From: Hortaea werneckii
Taxonomy: Eukaryota > Ascomycota > Dothideomycetes > Mycosphaerellales > Teratosphaeriaceae
Assembly: GCA_037044905.1 (NCBI GenBank)
Contig: JBAOKB010000029.1
Coordinates: 1 to 55,417, forward strand
Direction of reading: 5' to 3'
DNA: 55,417 nt
Shown here: positions 42,181 through 52,555 of the stretch, piece by piece
Numbering within the stretch: the first letter of the stretch is position 1
Layout: the number at the start of each line of letters is the position of its first letter
The notes under the pieces: model-generated
The model's input: the letters and a program-made list of their open reading frames with translations, nothing else
What the model was told of the DNA's origin: nothing
Databases searched by the model: none
Position numbers and translations under genes: made by a program

Positions 42181-43413
42181 ATGGCGCTCGATACCTTCTT
42201 CCACAACAAGATCGAGGGCATGAAGATGGAGATTTTGCAGGGCCAGGCAGTACTACGACGACTGGAAGCACAGCGAAATGAGTACAACAGCCGGGTACGG
42301 TTACTACGGGAAGAGCTGGGGCTGCTCCAGCAGCCGGGAAGCTACGTAGGAGAGGTGGTCAAAGTCATGGGTACCAAGAAGGTGTTGGTCAAGGTGCATC
42401 CAGAGGGCAAATATGGTAGGTCGGGTCGTCTCGATCATCAAGAGCATGACATGGTAGATCGCTGACACCAACCACTAGTGGTCGACATCGCTGATGGCAT
42501 CGACATCTCCAAACTCACCGCCGGCAAACGAGTTACCCTTCTTTCCGACACCTACAAGCTCAACTCCCTCCTGCCATCCTCCGTCGATCCGCTTGTCTCC
42601 CTGATGATGGTGGAGAAGGTGCCCGATAGCACATACGACATGATCGGAGGATTGGATGAGCAAATCAAGCAGATCAAGGAGGTCATCGAGCTTGGTCTGA
42701 AACACCCGGAGCTCTTCGAATCGCTAGGTATTGCGCAACCGAAAGGTGTCCTGCTGTACGGACCTCCAGGCACAGGCAAGACGCTCCTGGCGAGAGCAGT
42801 GGCACATCACACAGACTGCAAGTTCATCCGTGTCTCCGGTTCCGAGCTGGTACAGAAGTACATCGGCGAGGGCTCCCGCATGGTGCGCGAGCTGTTCGTC
42901 ATGGCGCGTGAGCACGCTCCTAGCATCATCTTCATGGACGAGATCGACTCCATCGGCTCCTCGCGTGTCGAAGGCTCCTCAGGCGGTGACTCCGAGGTCC
43001 AGCGCACCATGCTTGAGCTGCTGAACCAGCTGGATGGGTTCGAGCCTACCAAGAACATCAAGGTCGTCATGGCGACCAACCGTCTCGACATCCTCGACCC
43101 GGCCCTCCTCCGTCCCGGCCGTATCGACCGTAAGATCGAGTTCCCGCCGCCGACCACCGAGCACCGTACCGACATCCTGCGTATCCACTCCCGATCCATG
43201 AACCTGACCCGTGGCATCAACCTCTCCAAGATTGCAGAGCGGATGACGGGCTGCTCAGGGGCCGAGCTGAAGGGTGTGTGTACGGAAGCGGGTATGTACG
43301 CGCTGCGAGAGCGACGAGTGCACGTCACGCAGGAGGACTTTGAGCTTGCGACGGCCAAGATCTTGCAGAAGCACGACGACAAGGAGATGAGTTTGAGCAA
43401 GCTGTGGAAGTAG
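42181..43413 (+). CDS. rpt6: 26S proteasome regulatory ATPase Rpt6
   Basis: Two exons: 42181-42415 and 42479-43413, intron 63 nt, 389 residues. An N-terminal coiled coil (LRRLEAQRNEYNSRVRLLREEL) is followed by the OB-fold (GSYVGEVVKVM). Next is the AAA+ domain with Walker A GPPGTGKT (about 173-180), Walker B IIFMDEIDSIG and the Arg-finger region LLRPGRIDRK. The family-specific DMIGGLDEQIKQIKEVIELGLKHPELF and the C-terminus SLSKLWK identify Rpt6/Sug1. It sits in the 19S base ring of the proteasome, in nucleus and cytosol. Together with Rpt5 in this window, two ring subunits share the locus. Confidence 0.95.
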
Positions 43414-43991
43414 ATGAAAGGGAAGATTGTTACGGCCAAGTGCAGGTCTTATGCTGTGGCCAGGCAAGGAAGTCACAAGTTCCTTTCCTTATCGGCTTGC
43501 AGTGCGCATGCTGGGTAGAAGTAGACGTGGCGATTGCATTGTACTGCTTCTCCGGAGCGGTCTGTATAGTATCAAAATCAAGTCAAGCATACGTGCCATT
43601 TCTTGTTGTTGAACTTGTGCTGAGCATTGAAGGCGACATGCATCTTGATAGGTGGTCTGCATTTAAAAGTGAGAAAGCCGACTCGCACTTCTGCATTGCG
43701 TCGGTCTATATATGTTACGAAGGAGACACTGAGAAGAAACGGAGAGATTCCTCGTTTAATTCTGCCTGCGCATCAAGAGCGCTTGTAATTCCATAGCAGA
43801 TTGGTTGTCAGGTCAATCGAAGAGGTTCCAGCGATATGCAGTTCTCCAAGCAAGTGAGCAGGTAAATCCCTAGGTAACTGCCCGCTTTGTCCTACGCTTT
43901 ATACTAGGAGGTACATAATACCTACCTAGGTACCTCCTAGCACTTTTATTATAGTGGCCGACGGATCTGATGTGTCGCTCACTCTGCAACA
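43414..43991. other. Intergenic with perfect inverted repeat
   Basis: 578 bp. Contains an 11-bp perfect inverted repeat near the downstream gene (listed separately). No gene recognised. Confidence 0.45.
43904..43940. repeat. Perfect inverted repeat / hairpin
   Basis: CTAGGAGGTAC at 43904-43914 is the exact reverse complement of GTACCTCCTAG at 43930-43940, with a 15-nt spacer. It lies about 50 bp before the metallophosphoesterase ATG, so it could form a leader hairpin or be a palindromic binding site. Confidence 0.85.
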
Positions 43992-44996
43992 ATGACTTCC
44001 CTACTCGCCCCAAAATCGCCTTTTGACCCTCCGCCGCTGCTCCACACTATACTCACCCAACCCGTCAAAACCCTCATAAGAATCGTAGACTTCGCCCTCA
44101 GTAGCCTCCGCGTAGCCCCAACGCCCGGCTCGCCACCAATCCGCATCGTCTGCATATCAGACACCCACTGCCTGCAACCCGATCACATCCCTCCCGGCGA
44201 CCTCCTCATCCACGCCGGAGACCTCACCAACACTGGCACTCCCGCCGAAATCCAATCCCAGATCGACTGGCTCCACACCCTCGACTTCCAATACAAAGTA
44301 ATCATAGCCGGCAACCACGACACCTACCTCGACCCACGGAGCCGCCAGACCTTGGCACCCGCAGACCACAACGTCCCACTTGACTGGAAATCCCTCCACT
44401 ACCTCCAACACACCAGCGTCACCCTCCCCTTCCACTCCAACCACCGGACCCTAACCCTCTACGGCGCGCCTCAAATCCCCGCCTGCGCCAGCGGCCCAGA
44501 ATTCGCTTTCCAGTACCCTCGCGGCCGCGACGCCTGGTCCGAAACGATCCCCGAGGACACCGAGATCCTCGTCACGCATACGCCACCTAAATACCATCTC
44601 GACCTCCCCGCGGGCCTGGGCTGCGAGTTCCTGCTCAGAGAAGTCCGACGCACGCAGCCGCTCGTGCATGTCTTCGGGCATGTGCATGCGGGGCGGAGGG
44701 ATTTTTTGGGTTGGGCGAAGGGAGGGAGGGAGGTGGTCAGGTGGGGTGGTGAGGGGGAGAGGGAAGTAGAGGCTGCGCTGAGGCGGCCGGATGGGTTGGT
44801 TAGGGGGGTGTTGGATCCGTTTAGCTGGGTGGGTTTGGTGAGAGTGGTTGTTTATGGGGTGGCGGATGTGGTTTGGGAGCGGGTTTGGGGTGGTGGTGAA
44901 GGTGGCGGGGACGGGGTTACGATTATGGTCAATGCGAGTTTGATGTTTAATAGTACCGGTCGGTTGCGGAATCCGCCGCAGGTTGTTGATGTGTGA
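43992..44996 (+). CDS. Calcineurin-like metallophosphoesterase
   Basis: Single exon, 334 residues. All signature blocks of the family appear in order: DTH (ISDTHC, Asp about 57, His 59), GD (IHAGDL, Asp about 77), GNHD (about 107-110), a later THTPP, and the terminal GHVH (VFGHVHAGRRD). These bind two metal ions. The last 80 residues are Gly/Arg-rich with a hydrophobic stretch (VGLVRVVVYGVADVVW). The N-terminus has no clear signal peptide. The group includes uncharacterised fungal proteins of this length that hydrolyse phosphoesters; the substrate is unknown. Confidence 0.85.
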   Translation: MTSLLAPKSPFDPPPLLHTILTQPVKTLIRIVDFALSSLRVAPTPGSPPIRIVCISDTHCLQPDHIPPGDLLIHAGDLTNTGTPAEIQSQIDWLHTLDFQYKVIIAGNHDTYLDPRSRQTLAPADHNVPLDWKSLHYLQHTSVTLPFHSNHRTLTLYGAPQIPACASGPEFAFQYPRGRDAWSETIPEDTEILVTHTPPKYHLDLPAGLGCEFLLREVRRTQPLVHVFGHVHAGRRDFLGWAKGGREVVRWGGEGEREVEAALRRPDGLVRGVLDPFSWVGLVRVVVYGVADVVWERVWGGGEGGGDGVTIMVNASLMFNSTGRLRNPPQVVDV

Positions 44997-45318
44997 GAGT
45001 ACATGACGATATGAGTTATGAGATCTGATTTTTTGTGAGGCGAGGCTTCAAGACGGTTTGAATCGCCTTCGGGTTGTATCCTTCCCGCTTACATTTTGCC
45101 GGTATCGTCTTTGGTCAACACCGAATTGAACTCGGACACTAGGTAGGGTATTTGAGACCAAGTTGCTGGTGGCATGCCCATTGCAGACCCACATGTGTGC
45201 CTTCACAGGGACAACGACAAAGCCAACATCACGACAGCCTTTTTTTTTTTTTTTTTTTTTTTTTGGTGTTTCCCTAAATCATTGCATTTTTCATTGGCTC
45301 TGCTAAACACATATACTT
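44997..45318. other. Convergent intergenic region with poly-T run
   Basis: 322 bp between the metallophosphoesterase (+) and the GH43 gene (-). Holds a 25-nt T-run at 45240-45264. Confidence 0.6.
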
Positions 45319-46637
45319 CTAATGATAGGACAGCACAGGCCACCCCTGGATATAGTCAATATAGTTCCACCCAAGCAGCTTCAAGTTATCGGCATAGGTA
45401 GGGTCAACAATGGTATTGACATAGTGGTAGTAACTAATGCATTCATTAGCGACGGCTGAATACGGTAAAGAAAGGCGAAGGAAACATACAGTACATCCCG
45501 GCCGTGGTAGTCAGACAAGACTCCCTGTCCACCAGGTCCATAGACAAAATCATGGCTCCCGTAGACGACGTAGCCGCCGCCCTCGGTGAGCTTGACACCT
45601 TCCCTATCGACGAAAGGTCCACGCGGTGATCGAGATCTACCAACGCGGATGGAGTACTCCTCACCAGGAGCAGGGAGTGCGCTGGCATTGTATCCGCAGC
45701 AGGTTCCGTGGCTATACCACAGGTAATACCAGCCGTCGTGGTAGTTCATGTAGGCACCCTCCTCCGGCTGAGGCGCCACAGGATCGAGCGAGAGCTGGAC
45801 TGCAGTATCCTGCTTAATGTCTGTCAGGTCGTCCGTCAGCTCGAATTGGTAAATGTTCGACCAGAAAGATCCGTAGTTGATATATGGCGTTTTGGTCTTC
45901 GGATCGATAAAGAGATTGGCATCAATGGCATTGGTCACATTCAATGGATACGTAGCATTGGGATCGGAGCTAAAAACTTCTCCGTGATCGGTCCAGCTGC
46001 CCGGCATCAGGGTTTTGGATGTGGCAAGTCCTATTGCTGAGATCTGACTGCCAAATTGTGAGACGGAGTAGTAATCGTAGTACGTGTCTCCAACGTTGTG
46101 CACGTCAGGCGCCCTGAGAGAATGTTAGGCCTGATTGAGAATGCAACATCAGTCGCAGCTTACCATGGATCAGTGCTTCCAGAGTTGTCGATTACACTGG
46201 ATCCAGCATCGAGCACACTTCCAATGATTTCCCAGTAGCCATCAATGCTACCTTTCTTCGAAGCTCGAGAGATGACAGTCAGACCATGTGTAGAGAAGGA
46301 ATAGTAGTGTCCATCTGGACCGAGAACGATGCTCGGATCATGGAGGCTGAAATGAGAAAACCTGTGTGTCAGCAGAAGTCACCTCTAATCAGTCCGGTAG
46401 AACTATGTCGCCTTACTGGATCCCGCCCCAACCTTCTGTTGCAGAATCTACATTGGCGGTATCGTTTTCGCCATAGACTCTGCGAGGAAGTGGCCATGAA
46501 GCATTCGAGAACGGATCGTCATGGCTGTGCCAGCCACCATGACCTTTCCAGTCTCCGGACGGAGCAGACAAGACAGTGGAACCAAAAGTTCCGAAGGAGG
46601 CAAGGGCCAAAGCGGCACGACCATTAAAAGAAGGCAT
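45319..46637 (-). CDS. Secreted GH43 arabinan endo-1,5-alpha-L-arabinosidase, intact copy
   Basis: Four exons: 46637-46417, 46346-46164, 46113-45490 and 45433-45319; introns 70, 50 and 56 nt; 380 residues. Start chosen at ATG 46637 (MPSFNGRAALALASFGTFGSTVLSA), a good signal peptide. GH43 residues: base Asp in LHDPSIVLGPDG (about 77), APDVHNVGD (Asp about 138), and acid Glu in PEEGAYMNYH. SHGTCCGYNAS and VYGPGGQGV match the broken copy at 21125-22261. The last splice (donor gtatgt) restores YYHYVNTIVDPTYADN and a C-terminus close to the other copy (GWPVLSY versus GWPVVVY). The enzyme cuts arabinan side chains of pectin outside the cell. All catalytic residues are kept. Confidence 0.9.
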
Positions 46638-47298
46638 GTTTGCAGACGATAGTGATTTTCCTGGTCTCACGGGTCGACCAGGTACCATTTATATCAATCC
46701 CTGTAGAGCACGCGAGCTGCAAGTCCTCCGGTGGGGACCTCCACACTTGACTTTGTCTAAAGAGGGCTTCCTGCAGGTCAATAACCACATGCCTGTTTAA
46801 GCTTCTTGTCCGGAAGAATTCGCTCCGCGTCTCAGCTTCGGTTCTCAGAGTGATTCTTCGTGTAGAAATGACTGGCAGTTGGACAACAGTCAGAATCGTT
46901 CCAATCATTAAATCCCGGAAGGAGATGATGGTCTACAGGCCAATGAGTTCGGGCGGTGGGAAACAATCTTCTTCTGCGCCGAACCATTCTGCCTCTCCAA
47001 TCCTAGAGTTTAGGATGGAGAAGATTTACCGTTGTTGCTGCAAGTATGAAATTAAGCACAAATCAGAGGGCAACGGCACTTGAGTTCTGCCATCTGTGGA
47101 GCCATGCAACTTCCTAGTTCTAGCTGCATTTCACCCCGCACAAACGGCCATTGCCTCGAATGTCAAACGAGTTCTTGACAACATGAAGAATCCTTGGTTC
47201 CCTTTGCATGCGCGCAGTCGAGGACTGTTGCGAGTTTTGCAGGCTTTTCTTGTCTGACGAACGAGGCTCATTTGCGGAGTGAAGTCATAAAGTCTTCA
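46638..47298. other. Intergenic between GH43 and PP2C genes
   Basis: 661 bp. No gene recognised; the promoter of the GH43 gene is expected near 46638-46900. Confidence 0.4.
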
Positions 47299-48377
47299 TT
47301 ACTCACCGCTATCAGCATCGATAAACACAAGAACTATAGTACAGTTATCAGGTGCTGGTAACCTCATCGCCTGTCGCCCCAAGTCTTGAGCGATTTGATG
47401 TGCAGACGATCCTTGCTCCCAACATTTCGCTGCGTCTCGTGCCGCGCCCTCGGCATCAGACGATTCTCCTATGCCATCGCTGGCTAGCAGGAGAACATTA
47501 CGCCCTTTAAGATGGCGAGCAGTGGTATGCGCTTCGTTCGAGACAAGATCGGTCGTGACTACACTGTTCTTCTGCACGCCAGTCTCACCCTCTAAGTCGT
47601 CTATCGACTGCAGACTATGACTAATCTCGCCTATTTCAGGCTGCTTGAAGCTCATGTCGCCAAGGGCTCGAGAAACCGCCAGACCTCCTGAAAAGTTGTC
47701 AGTGGGTTATGAATTGATAGATCACTCATCCGTTTGGCTAGAGACGCACCAACTCTCGCGCTTCCATAAGTGTAGTTGATCTCACCGCCAGCATCCTCGA
47801 TCCTTGCCCGTTCCATTGTCGACGAAGGGGTTTGTAAGACGGACAGACGTGACACATTCCACACGGGTTGCTCATCCGGCTGTCTATTGGCAAGTATTAT
47901 ATGAGAGTCGCCCAAATCTGCAGTGACGAGGAGACCGCTTGCGGTGTCAAGCAGGGCAATGGTGGCAGTGGATCCCTGTTGAGACATGCCCGTAGCCAGT
48001 AGCGCAGCGTCCTGGTCCTTAAGGGCATTCTTGAGGGCATCCTGATACTGGTGAGAGCTCATGTTGCTTTCAAGATGGTTCTGAAGCACCGTAGACATTT
48101 CCTGCTCGATTTGATTCACGGCCAGAGATCCACCACTGGTCATCGTTAGTAGGAGCGTACGCTCCTATTTTTGGCTGCGAACGTACTGGCCGTCGTAAAC
48201 ACCAAAAACAGCGATATGCTCTGGTTGCAAATCACCCGGACGGATGACATGGTACCTATCCTGCTGCTCAGGGCGATCGCCCAGCTTCTGCGCCGAGCCT
48301 CAGCAAAGGCTCCGGAGGGCGACATGAAGTCTTCTTACCTGAGCTACGCCAATGTCAATGATCTTTGCTGGACTCAT
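47299..48377 (-). CDS. PP2C-type Ser/Thr protein phosphatase
   Basis: Four exons: 48377-48339, 48287-48187, 48135-47750 and 47687-47299; introns 51, 51 and 62 nt; 304 residues. The splices restore the family blocks one by one: IGVAQKLGDRPEQQDRY, VFGVYDGHGG (metal-binding Asp about 45), ARVGGLAVSRALGDMSF, then LASDGIGE and DNCTIVLVFI (metal Asp). The strand STATIALLD...LLVTADLGDSH replaces the usual VGDSR. Metal-binding Asp residues are kept, so it is probably active. It acts on phosphoserine/threonine with Mg2+/Mn2+; the target is unknown. A strong donor-like gtgagt overlaps the stop at 47299-47305, so a further 3' exon is possible. No signal peptide or membrane helix. Confidence 0.85.
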
Positions 48378-49149
48378 TGTGCTCAGAAGTTCTGCTGCTT
48401 GACACCAAGCATCTTTTTGTCGTAGAAAAACAGGGACTACTCCATTATGAGTATTTCAAGGGCTTGTAGGTGGAGCAAGCTCTATACGTAATTGTGACTG
48501 AAGTGTGGCATAGTTATATGCACGATGGATGTACGCGATTACCGTGACATTGATGCCTCATCAAATCCATCATCTGACCAAGATCATTCCTGATTTCTTC
48601 GAAACTCCATTCCAGTTCTGGACGCTGCCGTAGCCACGTCCAATTCAATAGTGCCGTAGGGAGAGCGACTGCCGTAGCTTAGATGCAGCATTGGTGGGAC
48701 CTACATCATCACCAAACGACACCCCGCTTTACAGCTTCGTTCATGTTGAGCTCGTAGAGACCAATGCAGGTGATACGTTGAAACAATGCTGGCATTGTCG
48801 AGAGACAACAGGCCTTGGTAATGAGACCAGCGTCCATAAAGATTAGTGGCGGCTGCGCATGACGGGGCGGAGCTAAAAATGGAAGCCTAAGGCAAGAAGA
48901 AGAAGATGACGACCTACGGCGGGGCTTATCCGTGGCTCTCACATGCCCCACACCACTTCAGGCAATTGCAACGCCTCTCTAGACTTCTGCAGGACGTATC
49001 GTGAATGCAAATGGATTCACCGACATCTGTGATGGTGCTCACCGGCTAGCTGGCGTGGCACAGCTGAGCTGGCCGGTCTCTAGAAACAACTACAAGCAGA
49101 GCAGGACGTCTCTTCCAATTCCAGGCTGGATTGATCAAAGGCCTGCAAC
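48378..49149. other. Divergent intergenic region
   Basis: 772 bp between the PP2C gene and the unknown gene at 49150. Short frames (for example 48709-48951, 49001-49219) have no support. Confidence 0.4.
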
Positions 49150-50043
49150 ATGGACCAGACATTCGCCTCTCCGGCAGCTGGCTCAAAACGCCGGCGAGAG
49201 GTCGAGGCGGATGACATAGAGACTGCAGGATATATCGGAAAGAAAGCCAGACAGACGGTAGACCAAGGCTCGCATTCCTGGCAACAGGATTCTGTCATCA
49301 GTACACCTTCAGCCTCATCTCAGCAACCAAAGTATGATAGTGACGATCAATCCTCGATGCTATCTGAACCCGGGAGCCCACAGGACATTGCATCTTCAGG
49401 CGACGAAATGGAAATGGATGATATGGCAAGCTACTCCCAGTCCCCTGAAGAACAGCGACCTCTTCCGAAAATTACACCAGCAAGCACCAGTCCCTGGCGG
49501 GATCGCCTGCAAGGTAGGAATAGAGTTCCTACGCCTTTCCATCGCCCGGATTTACGGCCAGGTCAGCTACAAACAACCGGGATCAAGCACCACATCCGAC
49601 AGCGCCATCCCCAGGAAAACAGCTCTGATCGTCTAGAGGTACCTTCACCTATTGACGAAGATGAGGTACCGACACCACCTTCTGCGGCAGAAGCGGCCGG
49701 CTCGCAACTATCGATGCTTAGTATGGACGATATGGATGTCGAGCAGCCTGGGGTCCCAACCATCACGGTAGATCCAGCTCGTAACACTCCGCTTGATGCG
49801 GCCCCCAATGGTATCGGAGAGCACACGGACAGTGGCGGCGGTCCAGCTCAGGTAATAGTACGCAAGCAAAGGCAACGAAGCGGAGCGACCAGCAACGGCA
49901 GTGCCTCGCCTGCTCGCACAGGCGGAGGGATGGAGAGTGCTTTTGGAGGCCCTAGCCGAAAGGGCATAAGCATTGGCTATCGAGCGGACTGCGAGAAGTG
50001 TCGCATGCGTGTTCCGGGTCACATGAACCATTTCATTTCATGA
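49150..50043 (+). CDS. Unknown, probably nuclear protein with C-terminal Cys-Cys motif
   Basis: Single exon, 297 residues. The N-terminus has a basic cluster SKRRREVEADD like a nuclear signal, then long disordered Ser/Pro/Asp-rich sequence. Only the last 27 residues look conserved: GISIGYRADCEKCRMRVPGHMNHF, with a CxxC and later His that could bind zinc. I recall this tail from other fungal proteins but not a characterised function. No enzyme motif. Real-gene support comes from length, coding composition and the tail. Confidence 0.65.
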   Translation: MDQTFASPAAGSKRRREVEADDIETAGYIGKKARQTVDQGSHSWQQDSVISTPSASSQQPKYDSDDQSSMLSEPGSPQDIASSGDEMEMDDMASYSQSPEEQRPLPKITPASTSPWRDRLQGRNRVPTPFHRPDLRPGQLQTTGIKHHIRQRHPQENSSDRLEVPSPIDEDEVPTPPSAAEAAGSQLSMLSMDDMDVEQPGVPTITVDPARNTPLDAAPNGIGEHTDSGGGPAQVIVRKQRQRSGATSNGSASPARTGGGMESAFGGPSRKGISIGYRADCEKCRMRVPGHMNHFIS

Positions 50044-50265
50044 GCATTTTACGGCGTTACAAGTAGATTTGACCGGCGAGGGGATATGACAAGAGCAGCT
50101 GGAGCAGAGCAACCATGACATTTTATTATTTGACAGCGGACGGAGCAGGCAGGCGTTTTTTGACACTTTTTTCTTAGTGGAGGACACCATGTTTTCGAGC
50201 GCCTTTTTAGATGGCTTTACTGACGATTCTTACGACCTGTTAACAAAACAATGTATTCCATTTCC

Positions 50266-50853
50266 CTACCTCACAGCCACATCTCCCTTTGCATGCATCT
50301 CCCTCCACTCGCGCGCCAACATGCCAAACTGAATCTCATCCCAAAACCTCCCCTCATGCCAGATCCCCTCCCGCATCACCCCTTCCCGCGTGAATCCCAA
50401 CCGCTCATACAGCTTCACGGCGCCGGGATTATATTCGAAAGCCGCAAGGCCGATGCGATGCATACCCGCCGACATAAACGCCCATCGTAGCACCCACCGG
50501 ATCGCCTCACTACCATAACCTTTCCGCTGGTACTCGGGAAGAATGTCAAGACCGATATCCGTATGTCGCATGTGCACATGGTGTGGCGGGAGGGCGATGA
50601 GGTGCAGTTGGCCAATAGGCGTCGGTGGCGCGTCCTTCTCAGTAGCGGGCAAGCAAATCACGACGCTGAGGAGCATCTCCTCCATGAGCTGCTTCATGAA
50701 TTCTTTAGTTTGGGCTTTGCTGACGGGCTTGCTGATGCGCGCTTCGGCGTTTTGCATGCCGAAGGCATCTTGAGCTATCTGGTGGAAGAAGGCTTCGTCT
50801 TCCGGTTCGACGGCGCGGTAGAGGAGGCGTTCTGATTTGAATGGGTGGGCCAT
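50266..50853 (-). CDS. GNAT-family N-acetyltransferase (RimJ/RimL type)
   Basis: Single exon, 195 residues. The opening FKSERLLYRAVEPEDEAFF is the usual start of the RimJ/RimL-like group. Motif A with the acetyl-CoA-binding loop is DIGLDILPEYQRKGYGSEAIRW (Q/RxxGxG as QRKGYG). Motif B is HRIGLAAFEYNPGAVKLYERLGFTREG. Length and order fit a complete domain. It probably acetylates a small amine or a protein N-terminus; the substrate cannot be told. No signal peptide, so cytosolic. Confidence 0.85.
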   Translation of the reverse strand: MAHPFKSERLLYRAVEPEDEAFFHQIAQDAFGMQNAEARISKPVSKAQTKEFMKQLMEEMLLSVVICLPATEKDAPPTPIGQLHLIALPPHHVHMRHTDIGLDILPEYQRKGYGSEAIRWVLRWAFMSAGMHRIGLAAFEYNPGAVKLYERLGFTREGVMREGIWHEGRFWDEIQFGMLAREWREMHAKGDVAVR

Positions 50854-51194
50854 GTTTGTTCTGATATATGCAGTGATGAGTGTTTCTTGGCTTCCTATGG
50901 CTATCTAGGCATGCGGCCGCATTTATAGCTATGTGTTTATCTTCGCTATGGGTGTGTGCCACGTATTGCTCATTAAATCCGTTGAGTTTCGTTCCTTAGC
51001 GTCTCTCTAATCGATTCTTAGCGAATCCTACGTCGTGAGTCACAACTCAACATACGAACCTTGATCGCCATCCATGCCCTTGCATTGAAAGTGTGCTTTC
51101 TGGAACTATTGGCCCGTTGGCGCAGGAACCCCGGATGTTCGAGCGAGTCTACTTAAGCTCACGTGACTCGATTCATGTACATTTTTATGTATTT
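50854..51194. other. Intergenic region
   Basis: 341 bp between the GNAT start and the end of the Gfo/Idh/MocA gene, both minus strand. Nothing recognised. Confidence 0.4.
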
Positions 51195-52555
51195 CTACAG
51201 CTCAACCGGGTAATCCGTCGTTTCAATCTTTTGAGGATAGGTCATCCCATTCTGCCTCCTCACCTCATCCATGACTTTCATGATGACCAAACTCTCGTCT
51301 AGGCTTTCATATTTGCCCTCCTTCCTACCTTCCTTGAGCGCATGAGCACACTCATCGGCCTCCCAGAACATGCCATGGCCCTCGCCATCAGGCTGGAAAC
51401 TTCCGCCAAAGCCGTTCTTCCAGCCCGAATTCTTTCCAGGGCCGGGCTGAGGCCAATTCTTCTCCTCAACGGTGCCGTCGGTAAGGATAAGCTTTGTGCG
51501 TGTGGGACGGTAAGCAGGGTGGAAGACCTGAATCTCGCCCTTCTCGCCCTGAACGCGAATAGATGGACCAGCTTGGCCATTGCCTTCTGGGTCTGCTGCG
51601 GTGCGCATACCGGTTGTCGCAATACCGTGTGCTTCGCCTCTTGCATCGGTTGGCGGAAAGCTGAGGAGCATGCTAGTCTGCTCGTCAACACCCGTAGAGT
51701 ACTTGCGCATGGCACTCATCACAGTCGGCGCCTTCGGGTTGTTTTGAGTAGTGTAGAGTGTCTGGAAGACCCATGTCAAAGCATAGATACCGAGGTCAAG
51801 CAGAGCACCTCCGGCCAAGTCGGGGTTCACCATGCGGTGCTTGTTGTCGAACGTAGTCTCGGGTGACATGGACATCGAAAGGTCGGCGTAGGTCCTGCTG
51901 ACTGGGCCAATCTTGCCAGATTTGATCGTGTCACGCACGTATATCGACAGTGGGAAGTAGCGGGTCCAAACCTGGTCTCTAATCAGTATGGGCCGTTTGA
52001 AACAAGTAGCGTCTGACTTACAGCCTCCATCAAGAAGAGGTTCTTCTCCTTCGCCTTCTTGATCAGCAGCTCTGTCTGCTTGGCATTTGTCGTGAATGCC
52101 TTCTCGCACAGCACGTTCTTGCCGGCCTCCAGGCACAGCATGACATTCTGATAATGATGACTATGAGGCGTTGCGACGTAGATGATGTCTACATTTGGAT
52201 CCGCAACCAGCTCCTTGTACGAGCCGTAGGCCTTTGCTGAATCTGCCGCTCGAACCTCCTTAAGGAAGGCGCTGGCGCGATCAGCGGACGATGAAGAGGC
52301 GGCGGCAACCACTGTGTGCTCAATGTCCTTGACCCCGCGACACTCCGGGTTTGGCCAAAGGTCACGAGCGAAGGCCTCAGCAATCCCGCCGGTGGCCAGA
52401 ATACCCCATCTGAGAGTGAACTTGGACATGATGGTGGATGAGTAGGGTCTCGATGTGCAGTAGAAGGGAAGGCGCAGAGAAGGCTGTGTTAAGGGAGAAA
52501 GGTGAGTGGGAATGACAGGTGAGGACCTTGAGAACTGCTTAACAAACCAAGCCAT
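51195..52555 (-). CDS. Gfo/Idh/MocA-family NAD(P) dehydrogenase (dihydrodiol/D-xylose dehydrogenase type)
   Basis: Two exons, the second 51971-51195; intron 51972-52021 (50 nt, donor gtaagt). The first exon ends at 52022 and can start at ATG 52555 (436 residues) or ATG 52429 (394 residues, MSKFTLRWG). The shorter form begins at the usual family start, with the nucleotide-binding GILATGGIAEAF. Next come VDIIYVATPHSHHYQNVMLCLEAGKNVLCEKAFTTN and, after the splice, VWTRYFPLS. The C-terminal half has GGALLDLGIYALTW, typical of dimeric dihydrodiol dehydrogenase / NADP-D-xylose dehydrogenase. The extra 42 residues of the long form lack acidic residues and end RPYSST, like a mitochondrial presequence. 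The substrate is a sugar or a dihydrodiol by family only. Confidence 0.85.

Noticed and set aside
45240..45264. 25-nt poly-T as trace of a retroposed poly-A tail
   Set aside because: No target-site duplication or element body was seen next to it; a simple homopolymer is enough.
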